Source: Clostridium saudiense
Lineage (GTDB): Bacteria; Bacillota; Clostridia; Clostridiales; Clostridiaceae
Reading direction: 5' to 3'
Length of the DNA stretch: 54,983 bases
Assembly: GCF_000577815.1 (NCBI RefSeq)
Contig: NZ_CBYM010000025.1
Span: forward strand, 1-54,983
Made by a program: the position numbers and the translations under genes. Positions within the stretch are counted from its first letter, which is position 1. The number at the start of each line of letters is the position of its first letter. The notes beneath the pieces are model-generated. The model ran no database searches. It worked only from the letters and a program-made list of their open reading frames with translations, and was not told the origin of the DNA. This document shows, piece by piece, positions 45,879 to 54,951 of the stretch.

Positions 45879-47822
45879 TTATCTAACAACGCTTCCTGTT
45901 GGTAATTCACCTGGATTTACTAACTTTAATACGCTATCATCATCTGTAGCTGCTGCTAATATCATTCCTTGTGATAATTCACCTCTTAAAGTAACAGGTT
46001 TTAAATTAGCAACTAAAACTACATATTTACCAACTAATTCTTCTGGTTTATAGTGCATTGCTATTCCTGAAATAACCTGTCTTTCTTCTCCATTTAAATC
46101 AACCTTTAATTTTAATAATTTTTTAGCTTTTTTAACTGGTTCACATTCTAAAACTTTAACTACTCTTAAATCTATTTTTTCAAAATCCTCAATAGTTATT
46201 TCTTCTTTAATTGGTTGCATTTTATATTCTTCTTTTGGCTTGTTAGCTTCTAATTGAGCTAATCTCATAGCTTCTAATTCTTCTAAAGTCTTAGCTACAT
46301 CTATTCTTGGGAATAAAGCTTCACCTTTTTTAACTTCAGTTCCTGGTGTTGTTCCATCAAATCCTGATAATGAATCCCAAGTTGTTGTAGTAATATTTAA
46401 TTGAGCATTAATTTTTTCACTTGTACTTGGTAAGAATGATGATAATAATACAGATGCAAATCTTAAGCTTTCAGCTAAATTATATAAAACTGTACCTAGT
46501 CTTTCTTTCTTTTCTTCATCCTTTGCAAGTATCCAAGGAGTTGTTTCATCTATATATTTGTTTGCTCTTCCTATAAGTTCAAATACATTTTCTAATGCTT
46601 CTGGAATTCTTAAATTATCAATTGCTTTTGTTACTTTAATTGGAGTTTCTATAGCTAAGCTAATTAATTCATTATCAATCTCTTCTTTAGCTGTTGGTGC
46701 TGGAATTACTCCATCAAAATACTTTTCAATCATTGCAACCGTTCTTGATAATAAGTTACCAAGGTCATTACAAAGATCCGAATTAATCTTCTTTATAAAT
46801 ATTTCATTATTAAATAATCCGTCTGCTCCAAATGGAATTTCTCTTAATAAATAATATCTAACTGCGTCAACGCCAAATTTATCAACTAAAACTACTGGAT
46901 CAACAACATTTCCTTTAGATTTTGACATCTTTCCACCATCTACAAGTAACCATCCATGCCCAAATACTTGCTTTGGTAACTCTTCACCTAAAGCCATTAG
47001 CATAATTGGCCAGTAAATAGTATGGAATCTTAAGATATCTTTACCTATTAAATGAACGTCTGCAGGCCAGTACTTCTTATATAATTCATCATTTTCACTT
47101 CCATATCCTAAAGCAGATATATAGTTAGATAATGCATCTATCCAAACATAAACTACATGTTTTTCATCAAAAGTAACTGGAACTCCCCAGTTAAAGCTTG
47201 TTCTTGATACACAAAGATCTTGTAAACCTGGCTTTAAGAAGTTATTAACCATTTCATTTTTTCTTGATTCTGGTTGAATAAACTCTGGGTGCTCATCAAT
47301 ATATTTCATTAATCTATCAGCATATTTGCTCATTTTAAAGAAATAAGCTTCTTCTTTTGATTTTTCAACTGGTCTTCCACAGTCTGGACAATTTCCATTA
47401 ACTAATTGTGTTTCTGTCCAGAAAGATTCACATGGAGTACAGTATAATCCTTCATAAGAAGATTTATATATATCACCTTGGTCATATAATTTCTTAAATA
47501 TTTTTTGAACTGTTTTCTTATGATAATCATCAGTAGTTCTGATAAATTTATCATAGCTTATGTCCATCATACTCCATAACTCTTTAATTCCAGCAACTAT
47601 TTCATCAACATGCTCTTTAGGAGTTATTCCCTTTTCTTCTGCTATTCTTTGAATTTTTTGACCATGTTCATCTGTTCCTGTTAAGAACATTACGTCATAT
47701 CCATTTAATCTCTTAAATCTAGCTAAAGCATCCGCTGCTACTGTTGTATAAGTATTACCGATGTGTAACTTAGTAGATGGATAATAAATTGGCGTAGTTA
47801 TATAATATGGTTTTTTAGTCAT
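45879..47822 (-). CDS. metG: Methionyl-tRNA synthetase
   Basis: A 647-residue MetRS of Bacillus type: HIGH motif in TKLHIGNTY, zinc knuckle (CTPC...CPDC), KMSKS loop (GGKMSKSKGNVV), anticodon-binding domain and a C-terminal Trbp111-like dimerisation/tRNA-binding domain (about 545-647, IEDFEKIDLRVVKVLECEP). It is the housekeeping enzyme, controlled by the Met T-box in front. Confidence 0.97.
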   Translation of the reverse strand: MTKKPYYITTPIYYPSTKLHIGNTYTTVAADALARFKRLNGYDVMFLTGTDEHGQKIQRIAEEKGITPKEHVDEIVAGIKELWSMMDISYDKFIRTTDDYHKKTVQKIFKKLYDQGDIYKSSYEGLYCTPCESFWTETQLVNGNCPDCGRPVEKSKEEAYFFKMSKYADRLMKYIDEHPEFIQPESRKNEMVNNFLKPGLQDLCVSRTSFNWGVPVTFDEKHVVYVWIDALSNYISALGYGSENDELYKKYWPADVHLIGKDILRFHTIYWPIMLMALGEELPKQVFGHGWLLVDGGKMSKSKGNVVDPVVLVDKFGVDAVRYYLLREIPFGADGLFNNEIFIKKINSDLCNDLGNLLSRTVAMIEKYFDGVIPAPTAKEEIDNELISLAIETPIKVTKAIDNLRIPEALENVFELIGRANKYIDETTPWILAKDEEKKERLGTVLYNLAESLRFASVLLSSFLPSTSEKINAQLNITTTTWDSLSGFDGTTPGTEVKKGEALFPRIDVAKTLEELEAMRLAQLEANKPKEEYKMQPIKEEITIEDFEKIDLRVVKVLECEPVKKAKKLLKLKVDLNGEERQVISGIAMHYKPEELVGKYVVLVANLKPVTLRGELSQGMILAAATDDDSVLKLVNPGELPTGSVVR

Positions 47823-47897
47823 ATTACTTCCTCCTCTTTTTTGTTAACAATTTATTGCTAAAAGTTATAGCTTAAAATAATAGAATCATTAATTTTA

Positions 47898-47930
47898 ATT
47901 ACTAACTAAAAACTCTAACTCCTAACTAAA
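47898..47930. repeat. Possible remnant of the dispersed repeat, copy 4
   Basis: A short stretch with ACTAACTAAAAACTC and CCTAACTAAAA resembles one arm of the repeats at 24.8 and 36.9 kb, directly downstream of the T-box terminator. Too short to be sure. Confidence 0.3.
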
Positions 47931-48198
47931 AAATGCCTCTATATAGGCTTTTATACCCATATAGAGGCGTTATATACGCGTTACCACTCTATTTCATATT
48001 TATTTCACAATAAATATCTCATTAGGTGACTATCATCACCTTGCAATATAACGGTTGCTCCCGTATTACCCTAACTTTTTCAAGCTCAGATAATCAGCTC
48101 CAAGACCATCTTCATAAAGTTCAGTAACACTAGCTCTCACCCATTCTAGCTCTCTTTAGATACATTCCTTAACTACTCTTCTCTTCTATGCATTTATT
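47928..48198 (-). promoter_or_regulatory. T-box riboswitch, methionine-specific
   Basis: On the minus strand: stem I with specifier context GAAG-ATG-GTC (ATG at 48107-48109), the T-box TGGTAACGCG (47977-47986), and a terminator GCCTCTATAT/ATATAGAGGC (47935-47944 and 47959-47968) followed by U6. Uncharged tRNA-Met would allow metG expression. Confidence 0.95.
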
Positions 48199-48204
48199 AA
48201 TTTT

Positions 48205-48233
48205 ATAATATGCTAAAATGTAAAAACTGTCAA
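48205..48233 (-). promoter_or_regulatory. Promoter of the metG T-box transcript
   Basis: Minus-strand TTGACA (48228-48233) and TATTAT (48205-48210) with a 17-base spacer, immediately upstream of the T-box. Confidence 0.8.
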
Positions 48234-48240
48234 ACCTATT

Positions 48241-48576
48241 CTATTTATTTTTAAACTTCTTTTTTATTATGCCCTCTATTATCATAAAATTTACACATAT
48301 CACAATAAATAATATGAAAATAATAGTAATTATATTAATATCAAATAATAATCTTGCTATTATTATAATTGTAAATAATAACGTTCCTGTTGTACTAAAA
48401 ACCTTACTAGCAACCTTATTTCCATACTCCCATTCTAAATTACTATTTTTTGCACTTCCAAATTTATATCCCCTACTCACATCAGGATATTTCGAATATT
48501 TATTTTCAAAATACCATCCACATGCCCATAATATTATTGGAACTATTTCTAAAATAACAAGTATAATAAAATCCAT
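48241..48576 (-). CDS. Small SdpI-like membrane protein
   Basis: A 111-residue protein with three predicted helices (about 2-22, 62-82 and 85-103). The segment GYKFGSAKNSNLEWEYGNKVASKVF resembles the C-terminal SdpI domain of toxin-immunity proteins and related transporters, but it lacks the rest of SdpI. GGGG precedes the ATG. An overlapping plus-strand frame has no ribosome binding site and is rejected. Function unknown. Confidence 0.6.
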   Translation of the reverse strand: MDFIILVILEIVPIILWACGWYFENKYSKYPDVSRGYKFGSAKNSNLEWEYGNKVASKVFSTTGTLLFTIIIIARLLFDINIITIIFILFIVICVNFMIIEGIIKKKFKNK

Positions 48577-48716
48577 TTTATCCCCACTTTACTATATATT
48601 CTTAAAAATAATTATAAATCATTTTTTATTATAAAGTATGAATAATATATAAATTTATCTATAAAAATATAATTTTTAACATTTTTTGATTTTAATAAAA
48701 AATATAATATTAAATA

Positions 48717-48745
48717 GTGAAATTTGACTATTTCTTAGATATAAT
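48717..48745 (+). promoter_or_regulatory. Probable promoter of the FUSC-type gene
   Basis: GTGAAA (48717-48722, four of six) and a perfect TATAAT (48740-48745) with a 17-base spacer; about 20 bases of leader. Confidence 0.5.
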
Positions 48746-48770
48746 ATCTAAAGGGATAGGAGGCTTAATT

Positions 48771-49268
48771 ATGGAAAAATTTCAATTTCCTAAGGTTGGA
48801 CTTAGAACAATAAAATCAGGTATAGCTGTTTTTCTATGTTTGTTACTTTTGCCTAACGAACCTTTTTTTGCTTGCCTTACTGCAGTAATTTGTTTACAAG
48901 ATACTGTTTATAACTCAATTCATATGGGTATAAATAGAGGTGCAGGTACTATATTAGGTGCTAGTTTTGGCTTAATATTTTTATTCTTATTTAGATCATT
49001 AGAAAATCATATATCTAATGCTTACATATCAAAACCACTTATATACTTAATTATTGCTATAGGTATTATCTTAATGATTTATCTATGCAATATTCTAAAA
49101 AGGCCAGGTGCTATAAATATAACATGTATTGCATTCCTAGGTGTTACTACAGCTCATGCTTATAGTGATCCCTTATTTTATGCAACTAACAGAATAATAG
49201 AAACATTGCTTGGAATAGTAATTTCAATATTAGTTAATAAACTTATAACACCACCACCACATAAATAA
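48771..49268 (+). CDS. Short FUSC/aromatic-acid-exporter-type membrane protein
   Basis: A 165-residue protein with about four to five helices matching the N-terminal membrane domain of aromatic-acid exporters (GLRTIKSGIAVFLCLLL; then MGINRGAGTILGASFGLIF). Many relatives carry an additional cytoplasmic domain of similar size, absent here. The ATG at 48771 follows AGGAGG; the longer GTG frame starts inside the promoter. It may work as an oligomer; substrate unknown. Confidence 0.75.
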   Translation: MEKFQFPKVGLRTIKSGIAVFLCLLLLPNEPFFACLTAVICLQDTVYNSIHMGINRGAGTILGASFGLIFLFLFRSLENHISNAYISKPLIYLIIAIGIILMIYLCNILKRPGAINITCIAFLGVTTAHAYSDPLFYATNRIIETLLGIVISILVNKLITPPPHK

Positions 49269-49330
49269 TTGGAATTTTATAATAAAAAAATTTAAATATA
49301 AGTGTATCTACATTATAGATTAAAACTATC

Positions 49331-49360
49331 AAAAAAGGGTTATGCTTCTGCATAACCCTT
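49331..49360 (-). terminator. Intrinsic terminator after the lysine transporter gene
   Basis: Perfect 11-bp stem AAGGGTTATGC/GCATAACCCTT (49335-49345 and 49350-49360) with TTCT loop and a U-run on the minus strand. Confidence 0.88.
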
Positions 49361-49397
49361 CTAATATATAGCCCTCTTTATTTATTTTTCTTATTGC

Positions 49398-51107
49398 TTA
49401 AGCTTCTTCAACCTTCTTACCGAATATTTGTACTCCTACATATAATGCTATTAATGAAATTGGCAATACTATATATATTGGAACTCCAAATCCCGATGGA
49501 ATATATCCAAATAATATAGTTACTGCTGCAACAAATAGCGAATACCATATTTGTGTCTTAACATGTTCAATATGATTGCATCCAGCTCCCATTGAAGAAA
49601 GTATTGTTGTATCTGATATTGGTGAACAGTGATCGCCAAAGATAGCTCCTGTTAATACCGCACTTGTACAAACTACTACAAATGACATATCTGGATTAAT
49701 TGAATATGCTAATGGAATTGCAAGTGGCATTAATATACTCATTGTTCCATATGCAGTTCCTGTAGAGAATGAAATTACTGCCCCTAAAATAAATATTAAA
49801 CTTGGTAATAAGAATGCTGGTATTGCCCCTTTTAATACTTCAACTAAATAATATGCAGTTCCAAGTTCTTTAATTACTGATCCTAATGACCAAGCTAATA
49901 TTAATATAACTCCAGTTATTATTAACCCTTTCATTCCATCAACCCAAACTTCAATAGCTTCACTTAAAGTAAATATTTTCTTACAAACTCCCATTAAAAT
50001 AGCAACTATTGAAGCAAATAATGCTGATTGGAATAATGCTACAGAAGCATCTGAAGCAGCAAATGCTTCCATTATGCCTTTAAATGAAAATGGTGAATTA
50101 ATCATAATTTCTTGAGTTGCAGATGGATCTCCACCAATTATTGCACTATATCCACTATAATAAAATGCTACTAATGCAGAAATTATTAATGCTCCTATTG
50201 GAATAATTGCATTCCATATACTAAGCTTAACACCTTCTTTTGGCTCTAATTCATCCATTTGAGCTGTTGCTTCAACTGCAACCTCATCTTTAATATTCTT
50301 ATCTCTGTTTCTTGCCGCAATCTCAGCTTTTCTCATTGGCCCAAATTCTTTTAAAGTTAAAGCCGTTATCACTATAAATGCCAATATCAATATGTTATAG
50401 AATCTATAAGGTATTGTTTGAAGAAATACTCCAAAACCACTTGCCTCTACACCTATTGAACTAAATCCTTCACCAATTAAACTTACTTCTAATCCAATCC
50501 AAGTAGAAATAATAGCTAGCCCAGCCACTGGTGCTGCTGTAGCATCTATAATAAAAGCCAATCTTTCTCTTGATATCTTCATTTTATCAGCTACTGGTCT
50601 CATTATTGGTCCAACTATTAGTGAATTTGCATAATCATCAAAGAAAACACATAAACCTAAAAGCCAAGTTGTCATTTGTGTACTTTTTACCGTCTTAGCC
50701 TTTTTAGCTAAAGCCTCTGCTATAGCCTTTGCTCCTCCCATTTTTGCAACTAAATTAATTACTCCCCCAATTGCAAGCACTTGAAGAACTATCCCAGCAT
50801 TCCACGGATCTGCTAATGAATTCAAAGCTCTATTTACAAAATCTAAGAACGCTTGTATAAATGCCCCAAATACATTATGTCCTGCCAAACTAATTAAAAA
50901 GCTTCCTGATAAAATACCTATAAACAATGAAATAACAACATTTTTTGTTATAAAAGCTAATATTATTGCAACTAATGGTGGTAGTAATGTCCATAGCCCA
51001 AACTTATTTGCATTCACCGCCGGTTCAACTTCTGCTGCAAATACAACTGACGTTGAAAAAATAAATACTAGCATTGTAAGTAATAATACTTTGTAACTTC
51101 TTTTCAC
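49398..51107 (-). CDS. NhaC-family transporter, probably a lysine permease
   Basis: A 569-residue protein with 11-12 transmembrane helices; the first hydrophobic segment (about 7-24) looks like a signal helix. The NhaC-type core is clear (GVINLVAKMGGAKAIAEAL; CVFFDDYANSLIVGPIMRP; FGDHCSPISDTTILSSMGAG). Family members exchange Na+ and H+ or amino-acid/organic substrates. A lysine riboswitch precedes it, so lysine uptake (LysW type) is the best inference. The start is GTG with GGGGG upstream. Confidence 0.85.
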   Translation of the reverse strand: MKRSYKVLLLTMLVFIFSTSVVFAAEVEPAVNANKFGLWTLLPPLVAIILAFITKNVVISLFIGILSGSFLISLAGHNVFGAFIQAFLDFVNRALNSLADPWNAGIVLQVLAIGGVINLVAKMGGAKAIAEALAKKAKTVKSTQMTTWLLGLCVFFDDYANSLIVGPIMRPVADKMKISRERLAFIIDATAAPVAGLAIISTWIGLEVSLIGEGFSSIGVEASGFGVFLQTIPYRFYNILILAFIVITALTLKEFGPMRKAEIAARNRDKNIKDEVAVEATAQMDELEPKEGVKLSIWNAIIPIGALIISALVAFYYSGYSAIIGGDPSATQEIMINSPFSFKGIMEAFAASDASVALFQSALFASIVAILMGVCKKIFTLSEAIEVWVDGMKGLIITGVILILAWSLGSVIKELGTAYYLVEVLKGAIPAFLLPSLIFILGAVISFSTGTAYGTMSILMPLAIPLAYSINPDMSFVVVCTSAVLTGAIFGDHCSPISDTTILSSMGAGCNHIEHVKTQIWYSLFVAAVTILFGYIPSGFGVPIYIVLPISLIALYVGVQIFGKKVEEA

Positions 51108-51173
51108 TTCTTTTTCCCCCTTATTTTATATAAAAGCGAATAATAAGGGCACCCCAAACTAACAATAAAAAAA

Positions 51174-51410
51174 GACCTTGAGTTAACACTCAAGGCCTTG
51201 TATGTACTAAAAAATTATAAAACTACAAGTCTTAAATGATAGCTCACCACAAAATACTTTGTGACAGTAATACATATATTCTATGTATTCCCAGCTATAC
51301 AACCTTAAAGCATTAGTTGTACGCTTCGGCGATTGCTCCTTTCTTATTGAATCACAGTGCTTTCCTCATCAATAATACTATTAACTTTCGCGCCTCTACC
51401 CTAGTTTATT
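51174..51410 (-). promoter_or_regulatory. Lysine riboswitch (L box)
   Basis: On the minus strand the motifs GGTAGAGGCGC (near 51390-51400), AGAAAGGAGCAATCGCCGAAG, TAGCTGGGA, ACTGTCACA and GTGGTGAGCTATC appear in the order of the five-helix lysine aptamer. They are followed by a terminator CCTTGAGT/ACTCAAGG (51176-51195) with U7. Lysine binding should switch the downstream transporter off. Confidence 0.94.
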
Positions 51411-51432
51411 CACTTTTGTTATTTATAAATTG

Positions 51433-51461
51433 ATTATATAATCAATTTATTGCATTTGCAA
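51433..51461 (-). promoter_or_regulatory. Promoter of the lysine riboswitch transcript
   Basis: Minus-strand TTGCAA (51456-51461) and TATAAT (51433-51438) with a 17-base spacer, just upstream of the aptamer. Confidence 0.65.
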
Positions 51462-51487
51462 TACCATTTTATAACTTTTTATACATA

Positions 51488-52744
51488 TTATTTTCCATTT
51501 TTACTCATAAAGTTTTCAATCTCTTCCACAGTCTTTATAATATCACTAGATAAATTAATAACGCCATCTTCTGTAACAAGGATATCATCTTCAATTCTAA
51601 TTCCTATTCCTTCTTCGGCGATATATATTCCTGGTTCAACAGTAAATACAACTCCTGGCTCAAAAATAATATCTCTATGCGGAGTTTCAATATCATGTGT
51701 ATCCATACCTAAACTATGACCTATACTATGATAGTAGTACTTTCTTACTTCACTTTTATCTTTAATTAATCCAAGCTTTATACATTCTTCTGCAATTAGC
51801 TCTGTAGCTTTTTCATTTACATCCTTATATTTCATACCTGGCTTAATTAATTTGATAATCTCTTCATTTACCCTTAAAACAGCATTATAAACTTCTTTTT
51901 GTCTTTCAGTGAATTTACCATTAACAGGGAATGTTCTTGATATATCTGCGTTATAACAATTATATTCAGCCCCTAAATCAAAAAGAATTAAATCATTTTC
52001 TTTAAGCTCACAATTATTATCAACATAATGTAATGTTGTAGCATTTTCTCCTGCGGCAGCTATTGTTGTAAAAGCTAGCCCTGTTGCACCTTTAACCTTA
52101 CAATTAAAATCAAAATATGCTTCTAATTCATATTCCTTCATTCCAACACGAGCTTCAGACATTAATTTTTCAATTCCGCTTTTTGTTATTTCAATAGCTT
52201 TTTTTATTTTATCTACTTCTTCTTGTGATTTTTTTAATCTTAATTCACCAATTTTACTATAAACATTATTTATTCTAACTTGTGGATACTTAGTTGTTAT
52301 TTCATTGGCAAATCTATGTGAAATAGTTCCTTCTCTGTTTGCACTCATTCTTTCTAAATCTAAATAAAGATTTATTTCTTCCTTCATAGTAATCATTCCA
52401 TGGATGTCTCCGTCAAACTGGCTCTTGAATTTAACTTCATCTACAGCCGCAATCTCTTCAGCTTCTTCTTTACGTATGCTTTTACCTACCCATTTTTCCA
52501 TCTCTAGATCAATGTCTTTTATATAAAGTTTAGAAGATTTTACTCCATTAATTTTTGTCATAACTAATATATGATCTTCTTCTTTTATTCCTGTTAAATA
52601 ATAAAAATTTCTATTTGGTGTAAAAGGATAAGTTTGATCTCCTGTCTTCTGAATTGCCTTTCCTGCAAATAAAATCACAATTGAATTATCCTTAATTTTA
52701 TCTAAAAGATTATCTCTATTAAATTTATAAATATTTTTATTCAT
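51488..52744 (-). CDS. Xaa-Pro aminopeptidase (M24B)
   Basis: A 418-residue aminopeptidase P: N-terminal AMP_N domain (about 5-135, with TPNRNFYYLTGI) and pita-bread catalytic domain with all ligands (LFDLGAEY, NADISRTFPV, HSIGHSLGMDTHD, TVEPGIYI, GIRIEDDIL). It removes N-terminal residues preceding proline. The ATG at 52744 follows AAGGAGATAGG; the longer frame starts before that site. Confidence 0.94.
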   Translation of the reverse strand: MNKNIYKFNRDNLLDKIKDNSIVILFAGKAIQKTGDQTYPFTPNRNFYYLTGIKEEDHILVMTKINGVKSSKLYIKDIDLEMEKWVGKSIRKEEAEEIAAVDEVKFKSQFDGDIHGMITMKEEINLYLDLERMSANREGTISHRFANEITTKYPQVRINNVYSKIGELRLKKSQEEVDKIKKAIEITKSGIEKLMSEARVGMKEYELEAYFDFNCKVKGATGLAFTTIAAAGENATTLHYVDNNCELKENDLILFDLGAEYNCYNADISRTFPVNGKFTERQKEVYNAVLRVNEEIIKLIKPGMKYKDVNEKATELIAEECIKLGLIKDKSEVRKYYYHSIGHSLGMDTHDIETPHRDIIFEPGVVFTVEPGIYIAEEGIGIRIEDDILVTEDGVINLSSDIIKTVEEIENFMSKNGK

Positions 52745-52786
52745 AGCCCTATCTCCTTGCAAATAATATTTTGTCATTTAGTTTTA

Positions 52787-53227
52787 TTACTCTGCTGCTA
52801 ATAACTTAACGCTTCTAACATTAGGTAAAGAATTTAACCTTGCAGCTAATTGACTTATACTTTTCTCCATATGCGAAATATCAATAGTAACAGTTACATT
52901 AGCTGATAAGTTTATAGGAATATCTTGGTTTATAGTTAATATGTTTCCCTTATAAAAAGCAATACAATCTAATACTTTAGATAATGTTCCTGACTTATGT
53001 GTCATTAAGATTATTAAAGTTACCTTTTTTGACTGCATATCTTGTCCCATTGGAAATACATCATCTTTATATTTATAGTATGTACTTCTACTAATACCTA
53101 CTAATTTTATAGCCTCACTTATATCCTTTGCATTCCCAAGTTCAATATTCTCTTTTACTTCAATTACCTTTTTAAATATCTCTGGTAATGATCTTTCATT
53201 TACAATGTAAAATCTATCTTCCCCCAT
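52787..53227 (-). CDS. HTH- and ACT-domain protein (UPF0735/PheB-like)
   Basis: A 146-residue protein: an N-terminal helix-turn-helix region (about 1-65; AIKLVGISRSTYYKYKDDVF) and an ACT domain (about 69-145; TLIILMTHKSGTLSKVLDCI). ACT domains bind amino acids, so it may sense one, but the ligand is unknown. The ATG at 53227 is favoured by a GGAGA spaced correctly; an earlier ATG overlaps that site. It lies 42 bases before the aminopeptidase gene. Confidence 0.85.
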   Translation of the reverse strand: MGEDRFYIVNERSLPEIFKKVIEVKENIELGNAKDISEAIKLVGISRSTYYKYKDDVFPMGQDMQSKKVTLIILMTHKSGTLSKVLDCIAFYKGNILTINQDIPINLSANVTVTIDISHMEKSISQLAARLNSLPNVRSVKLLAAE

Positions 53228-53465
53228 AATCATTCTCCATTCGATTTATTTTATTAATATTATACAACCAAAATTTTTACAACGCACTATAAATTTTACA
53301 TTCAAAAAATTATTTACCTTTATATTAATTTACAAATTTCACCTTTTTAAATTTTAATAATGATGAAAATTAAGAATATTACTTAAAAGAATAATATAAA
53401 TTCTTAATGAAAATCATACTAATTTCTGAAAATAATATCCTTAACTTTTCAGTATTAACTCATAA

Positions 53466-53990
53466 TTAAAGAATAAGTACTTTAACCATTAATATTGCCA
53501 TTATAATAGCAGACATATCTGCCATTATAGCTGCCCAAACAGTATGACGTGTTTTCTTTATTTTAACTGCTCCAAAATATACAGTTACAGTATAAAATAT
53601 TGTCTCTGTAGTTCCCATAATTACCGAAGCTACTAAACCTATAGGGGTATCAGCACCATAATTTTTTAAAATATCAGTAAAAACTCCCATAGCTCCACTT
53701 CCTGAAAGAGGCTTGATTAATACTAAAGGTACAACCTCCTTTGGTAAATCTATTAGTTTGCAAAGTGGTGCAATTGCATTGTTTAACATGTCTAACAGAT
53801 TAGCTTCTCTAAATATTTGAACTGCTATTATCATTGCTAAAAGATAAGGAAAAATATTTACACAAACCTTTAATCCATCCTTTGCTCCTTCAACAAACCA
53901 ATCATAAACCTTTCTACCCTTTATCATTCCATAAGTAATAATAATTAAAACTATTATAGGAATAATACTTTTAGTTATATAGTTAAACAT
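53466..53990 (-). CDS. spmB: Spore maturation protein SpmB
   Basis: A 174-residue membrane protein with a nucleoside-recognition (Gate) domain (about 35-130, VKVCVNIFPYLLAMIIAVQIF-like segment; LIKPLSGSGAMGVFTDIL). SpmA and SpmB are needed for full spore core dehydration and heat resistance. The ATG at 53990 follows GGGGTGA, which starts in the gap after spmA; the two genes are 18 bases apart. Confidence 0.95.
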   Translation of the reverse strand: MFNYITKSIIPIIVLIIITYGMIKGRKVYDWFVEGAKDGLKVCVNIFPYLLAMIIAVQIFREANLLDMLNNAIAPLCKLIDLPKEVVPLVLIKPLSGSGAMGVFTDILKNYGADTPIGLVASVIMGTTETIFYTVTVYFGAVKIKKTRHTVWAAIMADMSAIIMAILMVKVLIL

Positions 53991-54008
53991 TAATATCACC
54001 CCATAATC

Positions 54009-54584
54009 CTAAAAATATCTTTGCAAAATTTTACAACAAATAACACCAACAATGGCTGCAGTACCAGTTGATATTATTGCTGGAAGTATTATTACTCCAG
54101 GATTTGTGGAACCTGCTGCTGCTCTTATAGATAATACTGTTGATGGAACTAATTGAATACATGCCGCATTTAATACCAAAAATAATGCCATATCATTACT
54201 AGCTCGCCCTTTTTCATTATTCAACCTGTCCATTTCTTCCATTGCTTTTATTCCAAAAGGTGTAGCTGCGTTTCCAAGCCCCATCATATTAGCAGTTATA
54301 TTCATAACTATAGCCCCTAAAGCTTTTTCATCCTTTGCTGATTCTTTAAAAATAAGTTTTAATATTGGTTTCATAAGCTTGGCTAGTTTTTCTGTAAATC
54401 CACTTTTTTCTGCAACCTTCATTACTCCACACCAAAAGCACATTAATCCTACTAATCCAATTATAAAACTAACTGTAGAATCAATAGATCCTATTATGGC
54501 ATTAGATATTCCTTCACCATTGCCAGTAAATATTCCAACTATTAAACCCAGAAAAATCATTACAAACCATATATAGTTAATCAT
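54009..54584 (-). CDS. spmA: Spore maturation protein SpmA
   Basis: A 191-residue membrane protein with four or five helices and a Gate domain (LVGLMCFWCGVMKVAEKSGF; MNITANMMGLGNAATPFGIKAMEEMD). First gene of the spmAB pair; AGGGG precedes the ATG. Required with SpmB for spore dehydration. Confidence 0.95.
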   Translation of the reverse strand: MINYIWFVMIFLGLIVGIFTGNGEGISNAIIGSIDSTVSFIIGLVGLMCFWCGVMKVAEKSGFTEKLAKLMKPILKLIFKESAKDEKALGAIVMNITANMMGLGNAATPFGIKAMEEMDRLNNEKGRASNDMALFLVLNAACIQLVPSTVLSIRAAAGSTNPGVIILPAIISTGTAAIVGVICCKILQRYF

Positions 54585-54765
54585 TTTTTTCCCCTCTCTT
54601 TATTCTTTACTTTACAATATATGCCTTGCATCACATATTTATTAGTGATAGGATAAAGATATTAACATAAGTGAAATTCTATTTTTTGAGTTTTACTTTC
54701 ACCTTCAAGGGTACTTAGAAGGATTTTCATACAAGTTTTAGTTACCTAATAAAGGAGATACATAA

Positions 54766-54951
54766 ATGAAAGAATCAAATTTAAAACTAGCTCAAAAAGA
54801 TATCGATGAGGCATTAAAAGCTGTAGAAGAAATGGAAAGCTACATTAATGAGGGAAATGAAGAAAATGCTATATTAAAACAAAAATTCATGACTCTAACA
54901 GAAAAAGTTCAAAAATTAGAAAATTTACTTAAAACAGAGGGAATATTATAA
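54766..54951 (+). CDS. Small coiled-coil protein (61 aa), function unknown
   Basis: A 61-residue, highly charged, almost fully helical protein with heptad-like hydrophobic spacing (residues ~5-57), no Cys and no membrane segment. A strong AAAGGAGAT lies just upstream of the ATG, supporting a real gene. It is divergent from spmA. No family recognised. Confidence 0.65.
   Translation: MKESNLKLAQKDIDEALKAVEEMESYINEGNEENAILKQKFMTLTEKVQKLENLLKTEGIL

Noticed and set aside
48269..48634. Plus-strand open frame (121 codons) opposite the SdpI-like gene
   Set aside because: No ribosome binding site and a low-complexity Ile/Asn composition; the minus frame has a ribosome binding site, helices and an SdpI-like segment.
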